From: Flaveria trinervia
Lineage: Eukaryota > Streptophyta > Magnoliopsida > Asterales > Asteraceae
Length of the DNA stretch: 64,000 bases
Direction: 5' to 3'
Assembly: GCA_025506515.1 (NCBI GenBank)
Contig: CM046443.1
Span: forward strand, 91,962,849 to 92,026,848
Positions 10,908-21,823 of the stretch are shown here, piece by piece. The notes beneath the pieces were generated by a model. The model saw only the letters and a list, made by a program, of their open reading frames with translations, did no database searches and was not told where the DNA came from. The number at the start of each line of letters is the position of its first letter. Position 1 is the stretch's first letter. The position numbers and the translations under genes are program-made.

Positions 10908-12640
10908 ATGCATATTCGTTATTCGGGTAGAAAATCCCCATTAGTGTTTGATCCAGAGATAGAGAAATCAGTAAGGTATAAACGTGTTCAGCATCGATCA
11001 GGGTTACCAACTACATCAATTTCTACAAGCTATTGATCAAGCAACTGACAGTTTATCTGATTCAACTCAAATGGAAAACCCAAATAACCAACCACGCCAA
11101 AATCCAAACCCCCTCCTAATAACCAAAATCAAAACCCAAATCCACCCCTACCACCAAATAACAACCATAACAATAACCTGAATCAACCACCACCCATCAA
11201 CAATATGAATCAAAAAAACCTCAATCAAGGTGATGAATTTGATCATGTGAGCATGCACAGTGTTCATATGGGTGATGAAGATTATGAAGATGAGTGGAAT
11301 AATAATGAATAACCCTATAATGGTGCAAATTATGATGCTTGGGATGGAAATTTTGGTGGTGATGGACAGAATGGAAATAATAATTGGGGGAATGATCAAC
11401 ATGGGTGGAATGCACCACCTATCAATCAACAACGGGGTTGGGTTAACAATAATGCCAATCAACCAAGAAGACCTCAAAGAGCTCAAGTACGAGGTGTAGA
11501 CAGCCATTTCAGACCTGCTATATCTGAAAATCCAAATCCTATTGCACCTCCAAATCATATAGGAAGCGCTTTTGATGTATGTCTTCATTATCTCACCATT
11601 CTTCCTGCATTCAGAGGCACTGCAACAGAATAACCATATGTGCATCTCGTTGAATTTGATGCCATATGTAGTACCATTGGTGGAAATCACTTAACACATG
11701 ATGGGGTGAGATTGCGACTGTCCCAATTCACCTTGAAGGATAGAGCTAAGCAATGGTTTCTCACTTTTCCCCGACAATAGTATCCACACATGGCAAGAAA
11801 TGCAACAAACCTTTTTGGATGAATACTATTCTATAGGTAAAACTAGTGATGCAAGATATGCTATTCGATCCTTTCAACAACAAGCAGGAAACAGTTTCAT
11901 GAAGCATTCACAAGGTTTAAGGAACTAATTCGTATGTGCCCACATCATGGAATTGAATGTTGGGAATTGATTAAGGCTTTTTTGGATGGATTGACCAATG
12001 AAGAGAGGAATTATTTATATTCTACAAGCAATGGCACATTCCTTTCTAACCATGAGGATGCAGATTGGAATTTTTAGAGAGGATGTGTAGGAACTCCAAA
12101 GCACAAGCCTCTGCTAGTAGGCGATCAAAATCTAATGCGAAAAGATCGACCATGGTTGATTATGAAAATAAAGAGAGAATTGCATCGTTGGAGAAACAAT
12201 TGGAAAAGCTAGGAAGAACAGGTGTGAAGGAGGTTGAAAATGTGGGTTATGATGTATGTGAAGAATGTGGTGAGTTGGGTCATAATGGTAATAGGAAGAA
12301 GTGAGGAAGTCAATCAGTTTACGGAGATAGGAAGAAATTTGATATGAGTTCCAATACTTATCATCCTGGATTGAGGAATCATCCTAATTTCAAATACGGT
12401 AATGCTTCGAACCAGATGAACCCTAACTTTCAAAGAAATAATCAAGGTGGTCAAACGTATCAAAATTGAACACAAGGGAATTACAATCCAAATGGTTATC
12501 AAAGAACTTTGTATTCTCAAGGAAACAATCAAGGGGGCTACAATCATGGGGGTCAACAAGGGAGTTCATCATGAAGTTATCAAGGAAATCCTTCATCAGG
12601 ACAAGTTGGTAACGAAGACTCAACAAATGCAAAGTTAGAT
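10908..12640 (+). pseudogene. gag: Athila gag
   Basis: The start ATG at 10908 begins MHIRYSGRKSPLVFDPEIEKS and lies 118 bases after the PBS. The frame breaks near 11030 and continues in others. An Asn/Pro/Gln-rich low-complexity part occupies 11070-11470. The gag core follows (SQFTLKDRAKQWFLTFP near 11715, then CPHHGIECWELIKAFLDGLTNEERNYL near 11938-12018). A coiled-coil segment (ASLEKQLEKLG) and a damaged knuckle CEECGELGHNGNR, lacking the last Cys, lie at 12190-12300. A second low-complexity Asn/Gln-rich part follows. At least five stops or shifts make it non-functional. Family role: particle-forming structural protein. Confidence 0.85.
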
Positions 12641-12929
12641 GATTTAATGAACATGATGAAGATAATATGCAAGAGAATAAGAGGGAGAATGAAATCAGAG
12701 ATAAAGCTTATGAAGCATTAAACAAGCAAGTGGGACAATTAGCTGAGGACGTGGCTCAATTAAGCGAAACCCCAAAAAGTTACCAAGTGATACAATAATC
12801 AATCCTCAACATCAAGGATCCACCACTAAAACTATTAGGAATGTGCAAATCAACCAGGTAAGTACTCTTCATAGTAGTTAAATTTATGACAACAAGGTTG
12901 TCCTTCCACCACCCTTTGTAGAGGGGGTA

Positions 12930-13862
12930 GTGGAGGATGTTGATAGTGATAATGAAAATGAACAGGAAACTGCTTTACCAAAATCACCAAAAAAGGTAAC
13001 TTTTCAAGAAATAAGTAAACCAATCTTAAAACAGAATGGACAAAAAGGTAAGAATAAGATAATGGAGGATTATACCATTCCTTATCCTACAGCTTTAATC
13101 GAACCAAAGAAAATGATATACAAAAGAGGTCCACAACAAGAAGAGATGTAGGAGGTTTTTAAACAAGTTAAAGTTAATTTACCTCTGCTGGATGCAATAA
13201 AACAAGTTCCTACTTATGCCAATATCTGAAAGATATTTGCACTCAAAAACAAACCCACAAGTTTCCTAAGAAGCTTGATGTTTCGGCCAATGTTAGTGCT
13301 ATCTTGTCAGGTGCTCTTCCACCTAAGCTTAGAGATCGAGGAGCGCCCATCATTTCTTTTCAAGTTGGTGAATTTAAAGTTGCACGGCCGTTTCTTGATC
13401 TTGGATCTAGTGTTAGTATTCTACCTTGGAGTTTATATGATCAATATGATTTTGGTGCTTTACAAAAAGCCAATACCATAGTTGTGTTAGCTGATCTCAT
13501 GTTAAAACTCCCTCATGGAATAGTAACCAGATGTCTTTGTTAAGGTGGATGATTTTTATTATCCAGTTGATTTCTTAGTTCTTGATTATGCTTCACTTGA
13601 CAAAACCAAACAATCTAATTTCATACTTGGTAGACCATTTCTAGCAACAGCTAATGCACAAATCAATTGTCGAGACGGAACCATTGACATGATATTTGGT
13701 AACCGTAAATTAAGTGTTAATGTGTATGACAAAGTAACTAACTCCTCTATTGATAATGAATGCTTTATAGCGGACATTATGGATGGATGTAAGCCTTATG
13801 ACAATAAGGAAAACATCAAGGAGACGTGTGTTTTATGTGACAAGTTGGATGTCGAGCATTAA
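12930..13862 (+). pseudogene. pol: Athila protease region
   Basis: An acidic lead (EDVDSDNENEQE) and a linker (VFKQVKVNLPLLDAIKQVP) precede the retropepsin fold. The active-site segment is LDLGSSVSILPWSLYDQYDF near 13395-13455 and the C-terminal part is ILGRPFLATANAQINCRDGT near 13625-13685. A one-base shift near 13525-13545 (extra C in GTAACCAGATG) separates the two halves. Two stops interrupt the linker at 13149 and about 13228. The homologous minus-strand copy at 7788-8408 lacks the shift. It probably processed gag-pol when intact. Confidence 0.85.
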
Positions 13863-13936
13863 CATGATTTGATCAAAAAAGAATAGAAACTTGAAATGTT
13901 AGGCTGCATGAAGGAAGACCACCATGGACATATCAG

Positions 13937-15208
13937 GTGGAATCTTTACAAGATCACATAGATTCTCAGTTGAAACCATCATTGGTGATTCCACCAAAGG
14001 TGGAACTAAAAGAGCTCCCGAGTCACTTAAAGTATGTATTTTTGGGGAAGAATCAAACACTTCCAGTCATCATTGCAGCAGATTTAGAAGAAGATCAAGA
14101 AGAGTTGTTACTAAAAGTCTTGAAGGAGCATAAAGCCGCTATTGGATGGACAATTGCGGATCTCAAGGGTATAAGTCCATCTATTGTAATGCATAAGATC
14201 ATCGCAAAACCAGTGAGAGACACCCAAAGAAGACTCAATACCAACATGCGAGAAGTGGTGAAGAAGGAAGTTCTCAAATGGTTGCATGCTGGAATCGTAT
14301 ATCCAATCTCTGAAAGTACATGGGTAAGTCCCACACAAATGGTGCCTAAGAAACCAGGCATTCAGATTGTGAGAGGTGAGGATGGTGAACACATAGCTAC
14401 CCGACCAGTTATCGGGTGGTGAGTGTGTATTGATTTTAGGAAGTTGAATGCTGCTACCTCTAAAGACCATTTTCCACTTCCTTTTATTGACCAAATCATT
14501 GAAAAATTATCAGGTCAGAAGTTTTATTGTTTTTTAGATGGGTATTCAAGATATAATCAGATTGCAATTCACCCTAATGATAAAAAAAAGACGACCTTTA
14601 CTTGTCCATACGGTACGTTCGCATTTAGGCGAATGCCATTTGGACTTTGTAATGCCCCAGTCACCTTTCAAAGGTGCATGATGAGTATCTTTTCAGATAT
14701 GATTGGGGAGTCTTTGGAAATTTTTATGGATGATTTTTCAATTTTTGGTTCATCTTTTGAAAGTTGTTTAATTCAACTAACTAAAGATTTAAAAAGATGT
14801 GTTGAAACAAATCTGGTTTTAAGTTGGGAGAAAAGCCACTTTATGGTAAAAGAAGGGATTATGTTGGGTCATGTGGTATCACAACGTGGGATTGAGGTTG
14901 ATCATGCTAAAATTAAAGTTATTACAACACTACCTCCACCCACAAATATGAAGGGCATTAGATCATTCTTAGGACATGCTGGTTTTTATAGGAGATTTAT
15001 AAAAGGGTTTGGTATAATTAAAAAACCACTTTGTAATTTGCTTTTGAAAGACGTGTCATTTGTGTTTGATGAAGAATGTCTTAAATCATTTACCGTGTTA
15101 AAACAGAAATTGGTTGAAGCCCCAATATTGCAAGCACTAGACTGGTCACTTCCTTTTGAAATAATGTGTGATGCTAGTGACTTTGCAATTGGGGCTGTTT
15201 TGGGGTAA
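13937..15208 (+). pseudogene. pol: Athila reverse transcriptase
   Basis: The polypeptide starts with the SQLKPSLVIPPKVELKELP linker and continues through GIVYPISESTWVSPTQMVPKKPG, a classic gypsy RT start. It is interrupted by TGA at 14420-14422 (TGG TGA before VCIDFRKLNA, fitting CGA to TGA) and runs on in the same frame. Motifs seen: DGYSRYNQI, FGLCNAPVTFQRCMMSIFSDM, the catalytic FMDD at 14723-14734, LGHVVSQRGIEVDHAKI and the FLGHAGFYRRFI thumb. TAA at 15206-15208 interrupts the RNase H start (fits CAA to TAA). The catalytic Asp pair is intact, so only the two point stops spoil this domain. Confidence 0.93.
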
Positions 15209-15682
15209 CGGATAGATAAGAAACCAGTGGCAATTTATTATACTAGTAAGACTTTGAATAGTGCTCAATTGAATTATACTACTACTGAGAAAGAATTACT
15301 TGCAGTTGTCAATGCTCTTGATAAGTTCATGTCTTACATCTGGGGAAGCAAAGTCATTATTTACTCGGATCATAGTGCCTTGCAGTATTTAATGGATAAG
15401 AAAGATGCAAAAGCAAGGTTGATCAGATGGATTCTATTGCTGCAAGAGTTCAACCTAGAGATTCGAGACAAGAAGGGTAGTGAGAGCGTGGTTGCTGATC
15501 ATTTATCCAGGATTGTCAGCACTGACATGGATAACACTTGGGAAATTAATAAGACATTTCCGAATGAATACTTATTTTCTATTTCCGAGTTGCCTTGGTT
15601 TGCAGACATTGTTAATTATTATGCTGCACGTGCTATTCCAGAACATTGGCAAAAATGGAAACGGCAAAACTTTATGGCATAA
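15209..15682 (+). pseudogene. pol: Athila RNase H
   Basis: The domain starts before the stop at 15206 (MCDASDFAIGAVLG, first acidic residue) and continues with AIYYTSKTLNSAQLNYTTTEKELLAVV (Glu), VIIYSDHSALQYL (Asp) and ESVVADHLSRI (Asp). All four acidic positions of the fold are present. It would degrade the RNA strand of the RNA-DNA hybrid. The frame continues with a linker and a stop at 15680-15682. Confidence 0.9.
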
Positions 15683-16735
15683 GTTAAGCAATATATCTGG
15701 GATGACCCAGATCTTTTCAAGGTGGGACTTGATCAGGTTATCAGGCGGTGTATTCCAGACTCTGAAATCAAAGATGTGTTGGGTCTTGTATATTCATCTT
15801 CATGTGGAGGTCATTTTAGTGGCCAGAAAACAAGACACAGTTTTATCTGCTGGGTTATTTTGGCCAACTATCCTTTGAGATGCTTATGAGTTTGCTAAGA
15901 ATTATGTACATTTCCAAAAGATAGGGAGTATTTCAAAGAGAAATGAGATGCCCATGCAACCAATTCTAGTTGTTGACATCTTTGATGTCTGGGGAATTGA
16001 CTTCATGGGCCCATTTCCAAATTCATTGGGTAATTTATACATTTTAGTGGCAGTCAATTATGTGTCTAAATAGGTAGAAGTAGTTGCTATTAAAAAAATG
16101 GCCATAGTGTTGTTTGTAAATTTGTTCAAAGCACCATATTTTCAAGATTTGGTGTTCCTCGTGTGATCATAAGTGATGGGGGGTCACATTTCAAAAACTT
16201 TAATTTTCAAAAGCTTCTCAAACAATATGGTGTAGACCACCGAATTGCGACACCGTATCATTTACAAACAAGTGGGCAAGTTGAAGTATCAAATAGGAGA
16301 ATTAAAGAAATTTTACAAAAAAAAAGTACGAATCGATCGCAAGGATTGGTCCACCAAACTTAACAATGCATTGTGGGCATATCGTACTGCATATAAAACG
16401 CCTATTGGTACTACACCTTACCGGTTGGTTTAAGGGAAGGGATGTCATCTACCTATTGAGTTGGTTCATCGTGCTTTATGGGCAGTGAAAGAGTTAATAA
16501 TAACTATGATGTTGCAGGTAAACAACATAAACTGAGCTTGACCGAATCGAAGGAATCAAGGGATGAAGCGTATGAGATGACTAGTGCTTACAAGGCACGG
16601 ATGAAAAGAGTTCATGATGATAAGCTAAAGCGGACGACATTTGAGGTAGGACATAAAGTAGGGCTATTTAACACACGGTTGAAATTCTTTCCAGGTAAGC
16701 TAAAAGTAAATGGACCAGACCGTATGTAATTAAAT
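15683..16735 (+). pseudogene. pol: Athila integrase
   Basis: The zinc-binding N-terminus is damaged (WHKLSNISG, CSSCGGHFSGQKT and CWVIFWPTI can be traced across frames at 15670-15870). The core shows DFMGPFPNSLG (first Asp, near 16000), IISDGGSHF (second Asp, near 16165) and SGQVEVSNRRIKEIL (Glu, near 16272), so the DDE triad remains. Stops at 16072-16074 and frame changes near 16140 and 16320-16340 break it. The last was probably slippage in an A run. NALWAYRTAYKTPIGTTPYRLV and the GHKVGLFNTRLKFFPGKLK C-terminal part (16478-16729) complete the domain. Confidence 0.88.
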
Positions 16736-17102
16736 GCATTGGAATTACAACGATATTGAGATTAAGGACTTCGATGATCATTAAGACAAGTTGTGAATGG
16801 TCATCGTCTAAAACCATATCTGGAAGATACCGATTTAAACCCGGTTTTAGAAGAATCAGTGAAGTTAGTATTAATTGCAACAATAATTGAGTCGACTGCA
16901 TGAGGATCCCGAGAAGTCCGGCTAAAGACTTACAAAACTTAGTGATTGCGGGAGGCAACCCGAAGTCTCGTATTTTATTTATTTTATTTTTCATTTGTGA
17001 GCGTGTCCTTTACTAATCATTTTGATTGTGGCTTAATGTGTTTTCACGCCCTCATGGTACATTTCAAATCATTTAAAGTCAAGGGTGACTTTACCTTTTA
17101 CG
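16736..17102 (+). other. Athila 3' non-coding region
   Basis: The end of pol and the untranslated part before the polypurine tract. It holds the Athila landmark GACTTACAAAACTTAGTGATTGCGGGAGGCAACCCG in substance (16927-16963), which is also found in the minus-strand relic at 7530-7620. No further ORF is supported. Confidence 0.7.
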
Positions 17103-17114
17103 AGGGGGAGAGAG
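17103..17114 (+). other. Athila polypurine tract
   Basis: AGGGGGAGAGAG lies directly before the TG that opens the 3' LTR (17115). Polypurine tracts prime plus-strand DNA synthesis in retroelements. Confidence 0.8.
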
Positions 17115-18396
17115 TGAAAATAGGTTATTAAAAAAAATTAATTAAAAAAATATTTAATTAGAAAATATTTTATGAAAACGACGTAGCTTATGTTCATATG
17201 GACGTAAGCTTACGTCCTCATGGTCACTTACGTCCCAGCTAACTGTCTTACATCCAAAACAGACGTCAGAACCACTAATCTGCAAAGGACGTAAGCTACG
17301 AATTTTAGGACGTAGCTTACGTCGTGTCGCACGCAGGGATTTTAAATGGGTATTTTGATTATAAAAGTCGTTTAATCACCTTAACCACCCATTCCTCCTG
17401 ATTTTCTCACCCATATCTTCTAAAACCAATACCACTTTCTTCCTTTCTCTCACTATTCTTCATCTTCTCCACCCAAACCCACCAAAACCCTAATTTCACA
17501 ATCTATCAATTCTCCTTCCATACTTCACCGAATCAAGCAAGCTTATAAGGGTTTGTTTTAGTTTTCGAGAGCTACAAAACCCATGGACTAAATTCATGAG
17601 ATTTGCTACGGTTTGTGCATTTTGAGTACACAAAGGTTACGAAGTGTTGTGAGAGTGTTGGTGGAATTGAATCAAGTTCTCATAATTATCTTCTTACACA
17701 CTCTAAAACACTAAGGATCAATTATGCGAACCAAGGTTGCAGCAGGAAGGGAGAAGGGGAAAGAAGTCGTATCCTCATCTTCATCAAAGAAAGCAAGCGT
17801 AATTTCCAACAACGAATCTAAAGAGGAGGATATAACAATGGAGGAGGTAGGGTCTGATGGAGAGTCGAACACTGAGGCGATGGAAGAAGTAGACCCAGAC
17901 GAAGAAGAGTATGAGGATGATGGCCTTCCAATTTGGCAGAAGAACCGAGGTCTTTCATCATTCAAGGGGGAAGATGTTAAGCAGAAATGTATTTAAAGAA
18001 GATGAAAAAGAGTCAAGTCTTGTTTATCAATGTCACTTAATCATTACATGTATAGAATCCCTGTTAAGGATTTTCCACCAAGTTGAACTAGCAATTATCG
18101 AGAACCGAACCTGAATCCCGGGGTGGATTACCCTTTTTCATAATCATCTTCTAATCAATTTTCATTAACTGCAAGTTTTTTCTTAATTAATTTTTTAATC
18201 ATTCTAAGATTTACTTTTCATAGCCAAAAGACAATAGTTTTATAATTCATTAGTTAATCTATTCTCTTACAAATCAAAGTACAACACACCGACTACTAAT
18301 TCCACGAGGTTCGACAACCCTACTTACCCTAACTAGTTAAGGAGACTAGGAGCACACATTTTACATCTTATTTGATTGATACTTCAACATCGATCA
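17115..18396 (+). repeat. Athila 3' LTR (chimeric)
   Basis: The start follows the polypurine tract and the end matches the 5' LTR. The U3-like part carries a perfect 18-bp palindrome GGACGTAAGCTTACGTCC at 17200-17217. It also has a 12-bp inverted repeat GACGTAAGCTAC/GTAGCTTACGTC (17288-17299 and 17312-17323). A pyrimidine-rich leader with AAAACCCTAATTTC near 17482 precedes an ORF at 17724-17996 that the 5' LTR lacks. From about 18015 on it is almost the same as 10390-10766. Confidence 0.7.
17724..17996 (+). CDS. Short acidic ORF of unknown function inside the Athila 3' LTR
   Basis: 90 residues with a basic start (MRTKVAAGREKGKEV), a Ser/Lys stretch, then a long Glu/Asp-rich part (EEVDPDEEEYEDDGLP). 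I do not recognise a domain. It sits where a leader would pass into coding sequence: TATA-poor, pyrimidine-rich, AACCCTAA upstream. It may be the N-terminus of a second Athila gag or extra ORF joined here by recombination. Downstream it runs straight into LTR-end sequence at about 18010. The bias could also be chance in GA-rich DNA. Probably not a working gene. Confidence 0.35.
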   Translation: MRTKVAAGREKGKEVVSSSSSKKASVISNNESKEEDITMEEVGSDGESNTEAMEEVDPDEEEYEDDGLPIWQKNRGLSSFKGEDVKQKCI

Positions 18397-18419
18397 AATA
18401 ACACCAACTTAACTTCCTC

Positions 18420-19505
18420 TGGTGAAAACCTTGACCGCCAATGATGCTCCGAGAAGCAATATTTCATGAGAAGGTCATTCGCATCTCTCTAGTGGATGGG
18501 GAAACTCTTTCGGTTAAGGGCGAGAAGAGTGGTGCGGTGATAAGCATCATATCATTCATGAAGGCTTAGAAGTGGCGACGGAAGGGTCACTTAGCCATAT
18601 TAGCCCTCGTCTCTGGCAAGCAACAAGAGGAAAAGAAGATAGAGGATATTCCGGTGGTTCGTGACTTTCCAGAGGATCTGCCTGGACTACTACCTCATTG
18701 TCAAGTTGAGTTTCAGATCAATTTGACTCCTAGAGCTGCTCCGATTGCACGAGCACCTTACTGTTAGCACCTAATGAACTATAGGAACTATCTACACAAC
18801 TCTAGGAGCTGTTGGATAAAGGTTTTATTCGATCGAGCTCATCATCGTAGGGAGCACTTATTCTCATTGTTAAGAAGAAGGATGACACTTTTTGAATGTC
18901 ATTGACTACAGAGAGTTGAACAAAGTCACAGTCAAGAACCAATACCCTTTACCTCGTATTGATGACTTATTTGATCAGCTTCAGGGATCAAGCTATGACT
19001 CCAAGATTGATCTGAGTTCCAGTTATCATCAACTGCGAGTTCTAGAAGAAGACATATCAAAAACTACATTTCGTACTCGCTATGGTTTCTATGAATTATT
19101 AGTCATGCCATTTGGGTTGACTAATGCATTAGCAGTGTTCATGGATCTCATGAATCATGTGTGCAAACCCTACCTTGATCAGTTTGTTATCGTGTTTATT
19201 GATGACATATTAATCTATTCTAGGACCAAGGAGGAATATAAGGAACACCTACATTTAATCTTGGAATTACACAGAAAGGAGCAGTTATACGCAAATTTTT
19301 CTAAGTATGAGTTCTGGATTCATGAGGTGTAATTCTTGGGTCACATTGTTAACGAGAAGGGAATACATGTCGATCCTGCAAAGACTGAGGCTATAAAGAA
19401 TTGGTCGGTACCCAGGATGCCTAGTGAGATAAGGCAATTCCTTGGACTGGCTATGATACTACCGATGTTTCATTGGGGGATTTTCAAAATTCCCTCAACC
19501 TCTCA
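18420..19505 (+). pseudogene. pol: T2 reverse transcriptase
   Basis: Across frames one sees REAIFHEKVIRISLVDGETL, KIEDIPVVRDFPEDLPGLLP and VEFQINLTPRAAPIARAPY, the usual Tekay lead into RT. The open part 18892-19332 has DYRELNKVTVKNQYPLPRID, SKIDLSSSYHQLRV, MPFGLTNALAVFMDLMN and the catalytic FIDD (19195-19206), both Asp intact. TAA at 19330-19332 replaces a codon before FLGHIVNEKGIHVDP (fits CAA to TAA). The thumb region at 19450-19510 is scrambled by small indels. Confidence 0.9.
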
Positions 19506-20120
19506 CAACTTTGACTCATAAAGGAACAACTTATAAATGGGGTGAGAGTCAAGAAGCTTCTTTTCAGTTGTTGAAGCAGAAGCTTTGTAGCGCATTGATA
19601 TTATCATTACAAGAAGGAAATGATGATTTTGTGGTTTACTATGATACTTCTATCCGAGGACTTGGTTGTGCCCTAATACAACGTGACAAGGTAATAGCCT
19701 ATTTCTCAAGACAACTAAAGGTGCTTGAAAATAACTATATTACTCATGGCTTGGAGTTAGGTGTAGTGGTCTTTACATTGAAGATCTAGAGATATTACTT
19801 GTACGATACCAAATGCACTATTTATACTGATCACAAAAGTCTTCAACATATCTTTGAGCAAAAAGAGCTGACCATGAGGCGACGACACTTGGTGGAATTG
19901 TTAAACGATTACGATTGTGCTATTAAATATCACTCGGGAAAGGTGAATGTAATTGCCGATGCCTTGAGTAGAAAGGAAACCACTAAACTCCGACAAGTGC
20001 ATGCTCTGCTACTAAAGATTAGCACTCATTTGCCCGAACAAATCAAGGAAGCCCAGACGGAAGCCTTGAAAGTAAAGAATGTTGGGATGGATAAACTATT
20101 GGAGGTCAAATATGATGGAA
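19506..20120 (+). pseudogene. pol: T2 RNase H
   Basis: The connection and RNase H read FVVYYDTSIRGLGCALIQ (first Asp), LELGVVVFTLK (Glu), TIYTDHKSLQHIF (Asp) and VNVIADALSRKE (Asp). All acidic positions remain. One stop at 19787-19789 stands where relatives have Trp (TGG to TAG). Homologous to the T1 copy at 46420-46975 on the minus strand. Confidence 0.88.
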
Positions 20121-21640
20121 TTCGGTATTTCATGGATAGACTTTGGGTACCTTCTATGAAAATTTGAGAGACTTGGTTATGAGTGAAGCACACAAGTCTA
20201 AGTATTCCATACGCCATGGCTCTGACAAAACATATCATAACTTGAAGATGTACTATTAGAGGCCTAATATGAAGGCATACCTAGCTATGTACGTGAGCAC
20301 GTGTTTGACATGCTCTAAGGTTAAAGTAGAGTATGAGGAGCCATCTGGATTACTACAACAACCTGAGATTCCCATATGGAAATAGGCAGTGTTGCAAAAA
20401 TCAGAATTAATCACCGATTAATCGGTAATAAGCACATCACCTAGGAAATTTTGGCTAATCGGCCAATTAATTGCTAGGCGGTCAATGGTGGTCAAAAGCA
20501 GACCTAGGCGGACCCTAGGTGTAGCTAGGCGGTCTTAATCGGCCAAAAAACTGGAATTCCGACGAAATTTGGTAGGGTTCCGGCGAGGTTCTGGCGAAAT
20601 TCCGGAGACCTTCGCTAGAAGGTCAAAAAATCCAGCCAAAATTTGAAAGTTCCTAGTGGTTGTGACATGGTATGGCTGATTGTGGATTGACTGACTAAGT
20701 CAGCTCATTTCCTTAGATCAAGGAAACTGACAAAATAAACAAGTTAACTGAATTTACTTGAAGGAGGTAGTTTCGAGACATGGTGTACTGATCTCTTTTA
20801 TTTCTCATCGTGATGCTCGTTTCACATCCCATTTTTGGCAGTCATTACATAAATCTTTAGGTACGCGTTTGGATATGAGCATTACATATCATCCGCAGAC
20901 CAATGGACAAAGCAAGCGTACTATTCAAACTTTGGAAGACATGTTACGAGCTTGCGTGATTGATTTTGGAAATAACTAGGAAGTTCATCTATCGTTGGTC
21001 GAATTCTCCTACAATAATAGTTATGATACTAGCATCAAGGCAACACCATTTGAGGTGCTATATGGGCGAAAGTATAGATCACCATAATATTGGGCGGAAG
21101 TTGGTGATAGTCAGTTGACTGGTCCTCAGTTGGTACACGAGACTATCGAGAAGATAGTAGAGATACGAAACCGTATGGCTGCAACGCGAGATCGATAAAC
21201 AAAATATTCGGACAAGCGACGGAAACCCTTGGAGTTTCAAATAGGTGACAAAGTTTTGCTAAAAGTCTTACCATGGAAAGGTGTAATTCGGTTTGGCAAA
21301 AGAGGCAAACTTAATCCAAGATACATCGGTCCAGTTGAGATTCTAGAAAGAATAAGTCTTGTGGTATTTCGATTGGACCTGTCTGATTCACTGAGTGGTG
21401 TTCATAATGTATTTCACGTCTCGAATCTAAAAAAGTGTCTATCTGATGAGATATCGGTTGTACCACTCGAAGAACTACAAGTAGATGATCAACTACGCTT
21501 TGTTGAAGAACCAGTTGAGGTAATAGATCGTGAGGTCAAGACTCTTAAGCAAAGTAGGATACCTATAGTCAAAGTTTGTTGGAACTCAATCCAAAATTCA
21601 TGTGGGAACACGAGGATCAAATGAAGCTTAAGTATCCTCA
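20121..21640 (+). pseudogene. pol: T2 integrase with chromodomain-like C-terminus, split by an insert
   Basis: The zinc finger is traceable (HKSKYSIRHGSDKTYH...CLTCSKVK, 20189-20330), ending PEIPIWK at about 20383. After an insert of about 270 bases the core resumes (WLIVD, LTKSAHF at 20670-20715). SHRDARFTSHFW near 20808 has His where relatives have the catalytic Asp of SDRD. TNGQSKRTIQTLEDML near 20900 has Lys in place of the catalytic Glu (GAG to AAG). The C-terminal open part 21229-21624 holds the GPVEIL (GPY/F-like) segment and a chromodomain-like end (FVEEPVEVIDREVKTLKQ). Integrase activity is excluded. Chromodomains in this clade are thought to target heterochromatin. Confidence 0.88.
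20386..20660. mobile_element. Small unidentified insertion in T2 integrase
   Basis: The sequence starts GGCAGTGTTGCAAAAATC and is non-coding. It contains CGATTAATCGG and several CTAGGCGG motifs and repeats of TTCCGGCGA type, quite unlike the surrounding pol. The pol homology stops just before it and resumes near 20660-20670. The first bases CAGTGTTG resemble hAT-type ends, but no matching inverted end is visible on the right, so it may be a truncated MITE or other short element. Confidence 0.45.
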
Positions 21641-21823
21641 TCTGTTCGAAATGACGACAACAACCAGAGAATGTATTGATTAAATTTTGGGATGGAATTT
21701 CTTTCAACATTGGGATGATGTGACAATTCACTTGATTTCATTATGCTAATGCAGTAAACCAGGGATGTAACACAACCATGCAATGAAATTTTCGGAATGA
21801 AAATTCTTTCAACATGGGGATAA
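21641..21823 (+). other. T2 pre-LTR region with duplicated polypurine/LTR junction
   Basis: Two similar junctions lie about 105 bases apart: GGAATTTCTTTCAACATTGGGATGATGTGACA (in substance, 21695-21725) and GAAAATTCTTTCAACATGGGGATAATGTGACA (21799-21830). The second leads into the LTR proper. Confidence 0.6.

Larger units (their letters stand above)
9607..18396 (+). mobile_element. Plus-strand Athila-type gypsy retrotransposon, degenerate
   Basis: Order: LTR, PBS of the Athila type, gag with knuckle, protease, RT, RNase H, integrase, polypurine tract, LTR. The last 380 bases of both LTRs are nearly identical (10390-10766 and 18015-18396), which proves they belong together, but the upstream LTR halves differ. 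Many stops and frameshifts. The base pairs flanking left and right do not form a target duplication that I can recognise. Confidence 0.85.

Noticed and set aside
11148..11690. 180-residue minus-strand ORF
   Set aside because: Shadow of the Asn-rich Athila gag on the plus strand.
17724..17996. Histone H3-like start (MRTKVAAGREKG)
   Set aside because: Only the first few residues are alike; the rest is acidic and without a histone fold.
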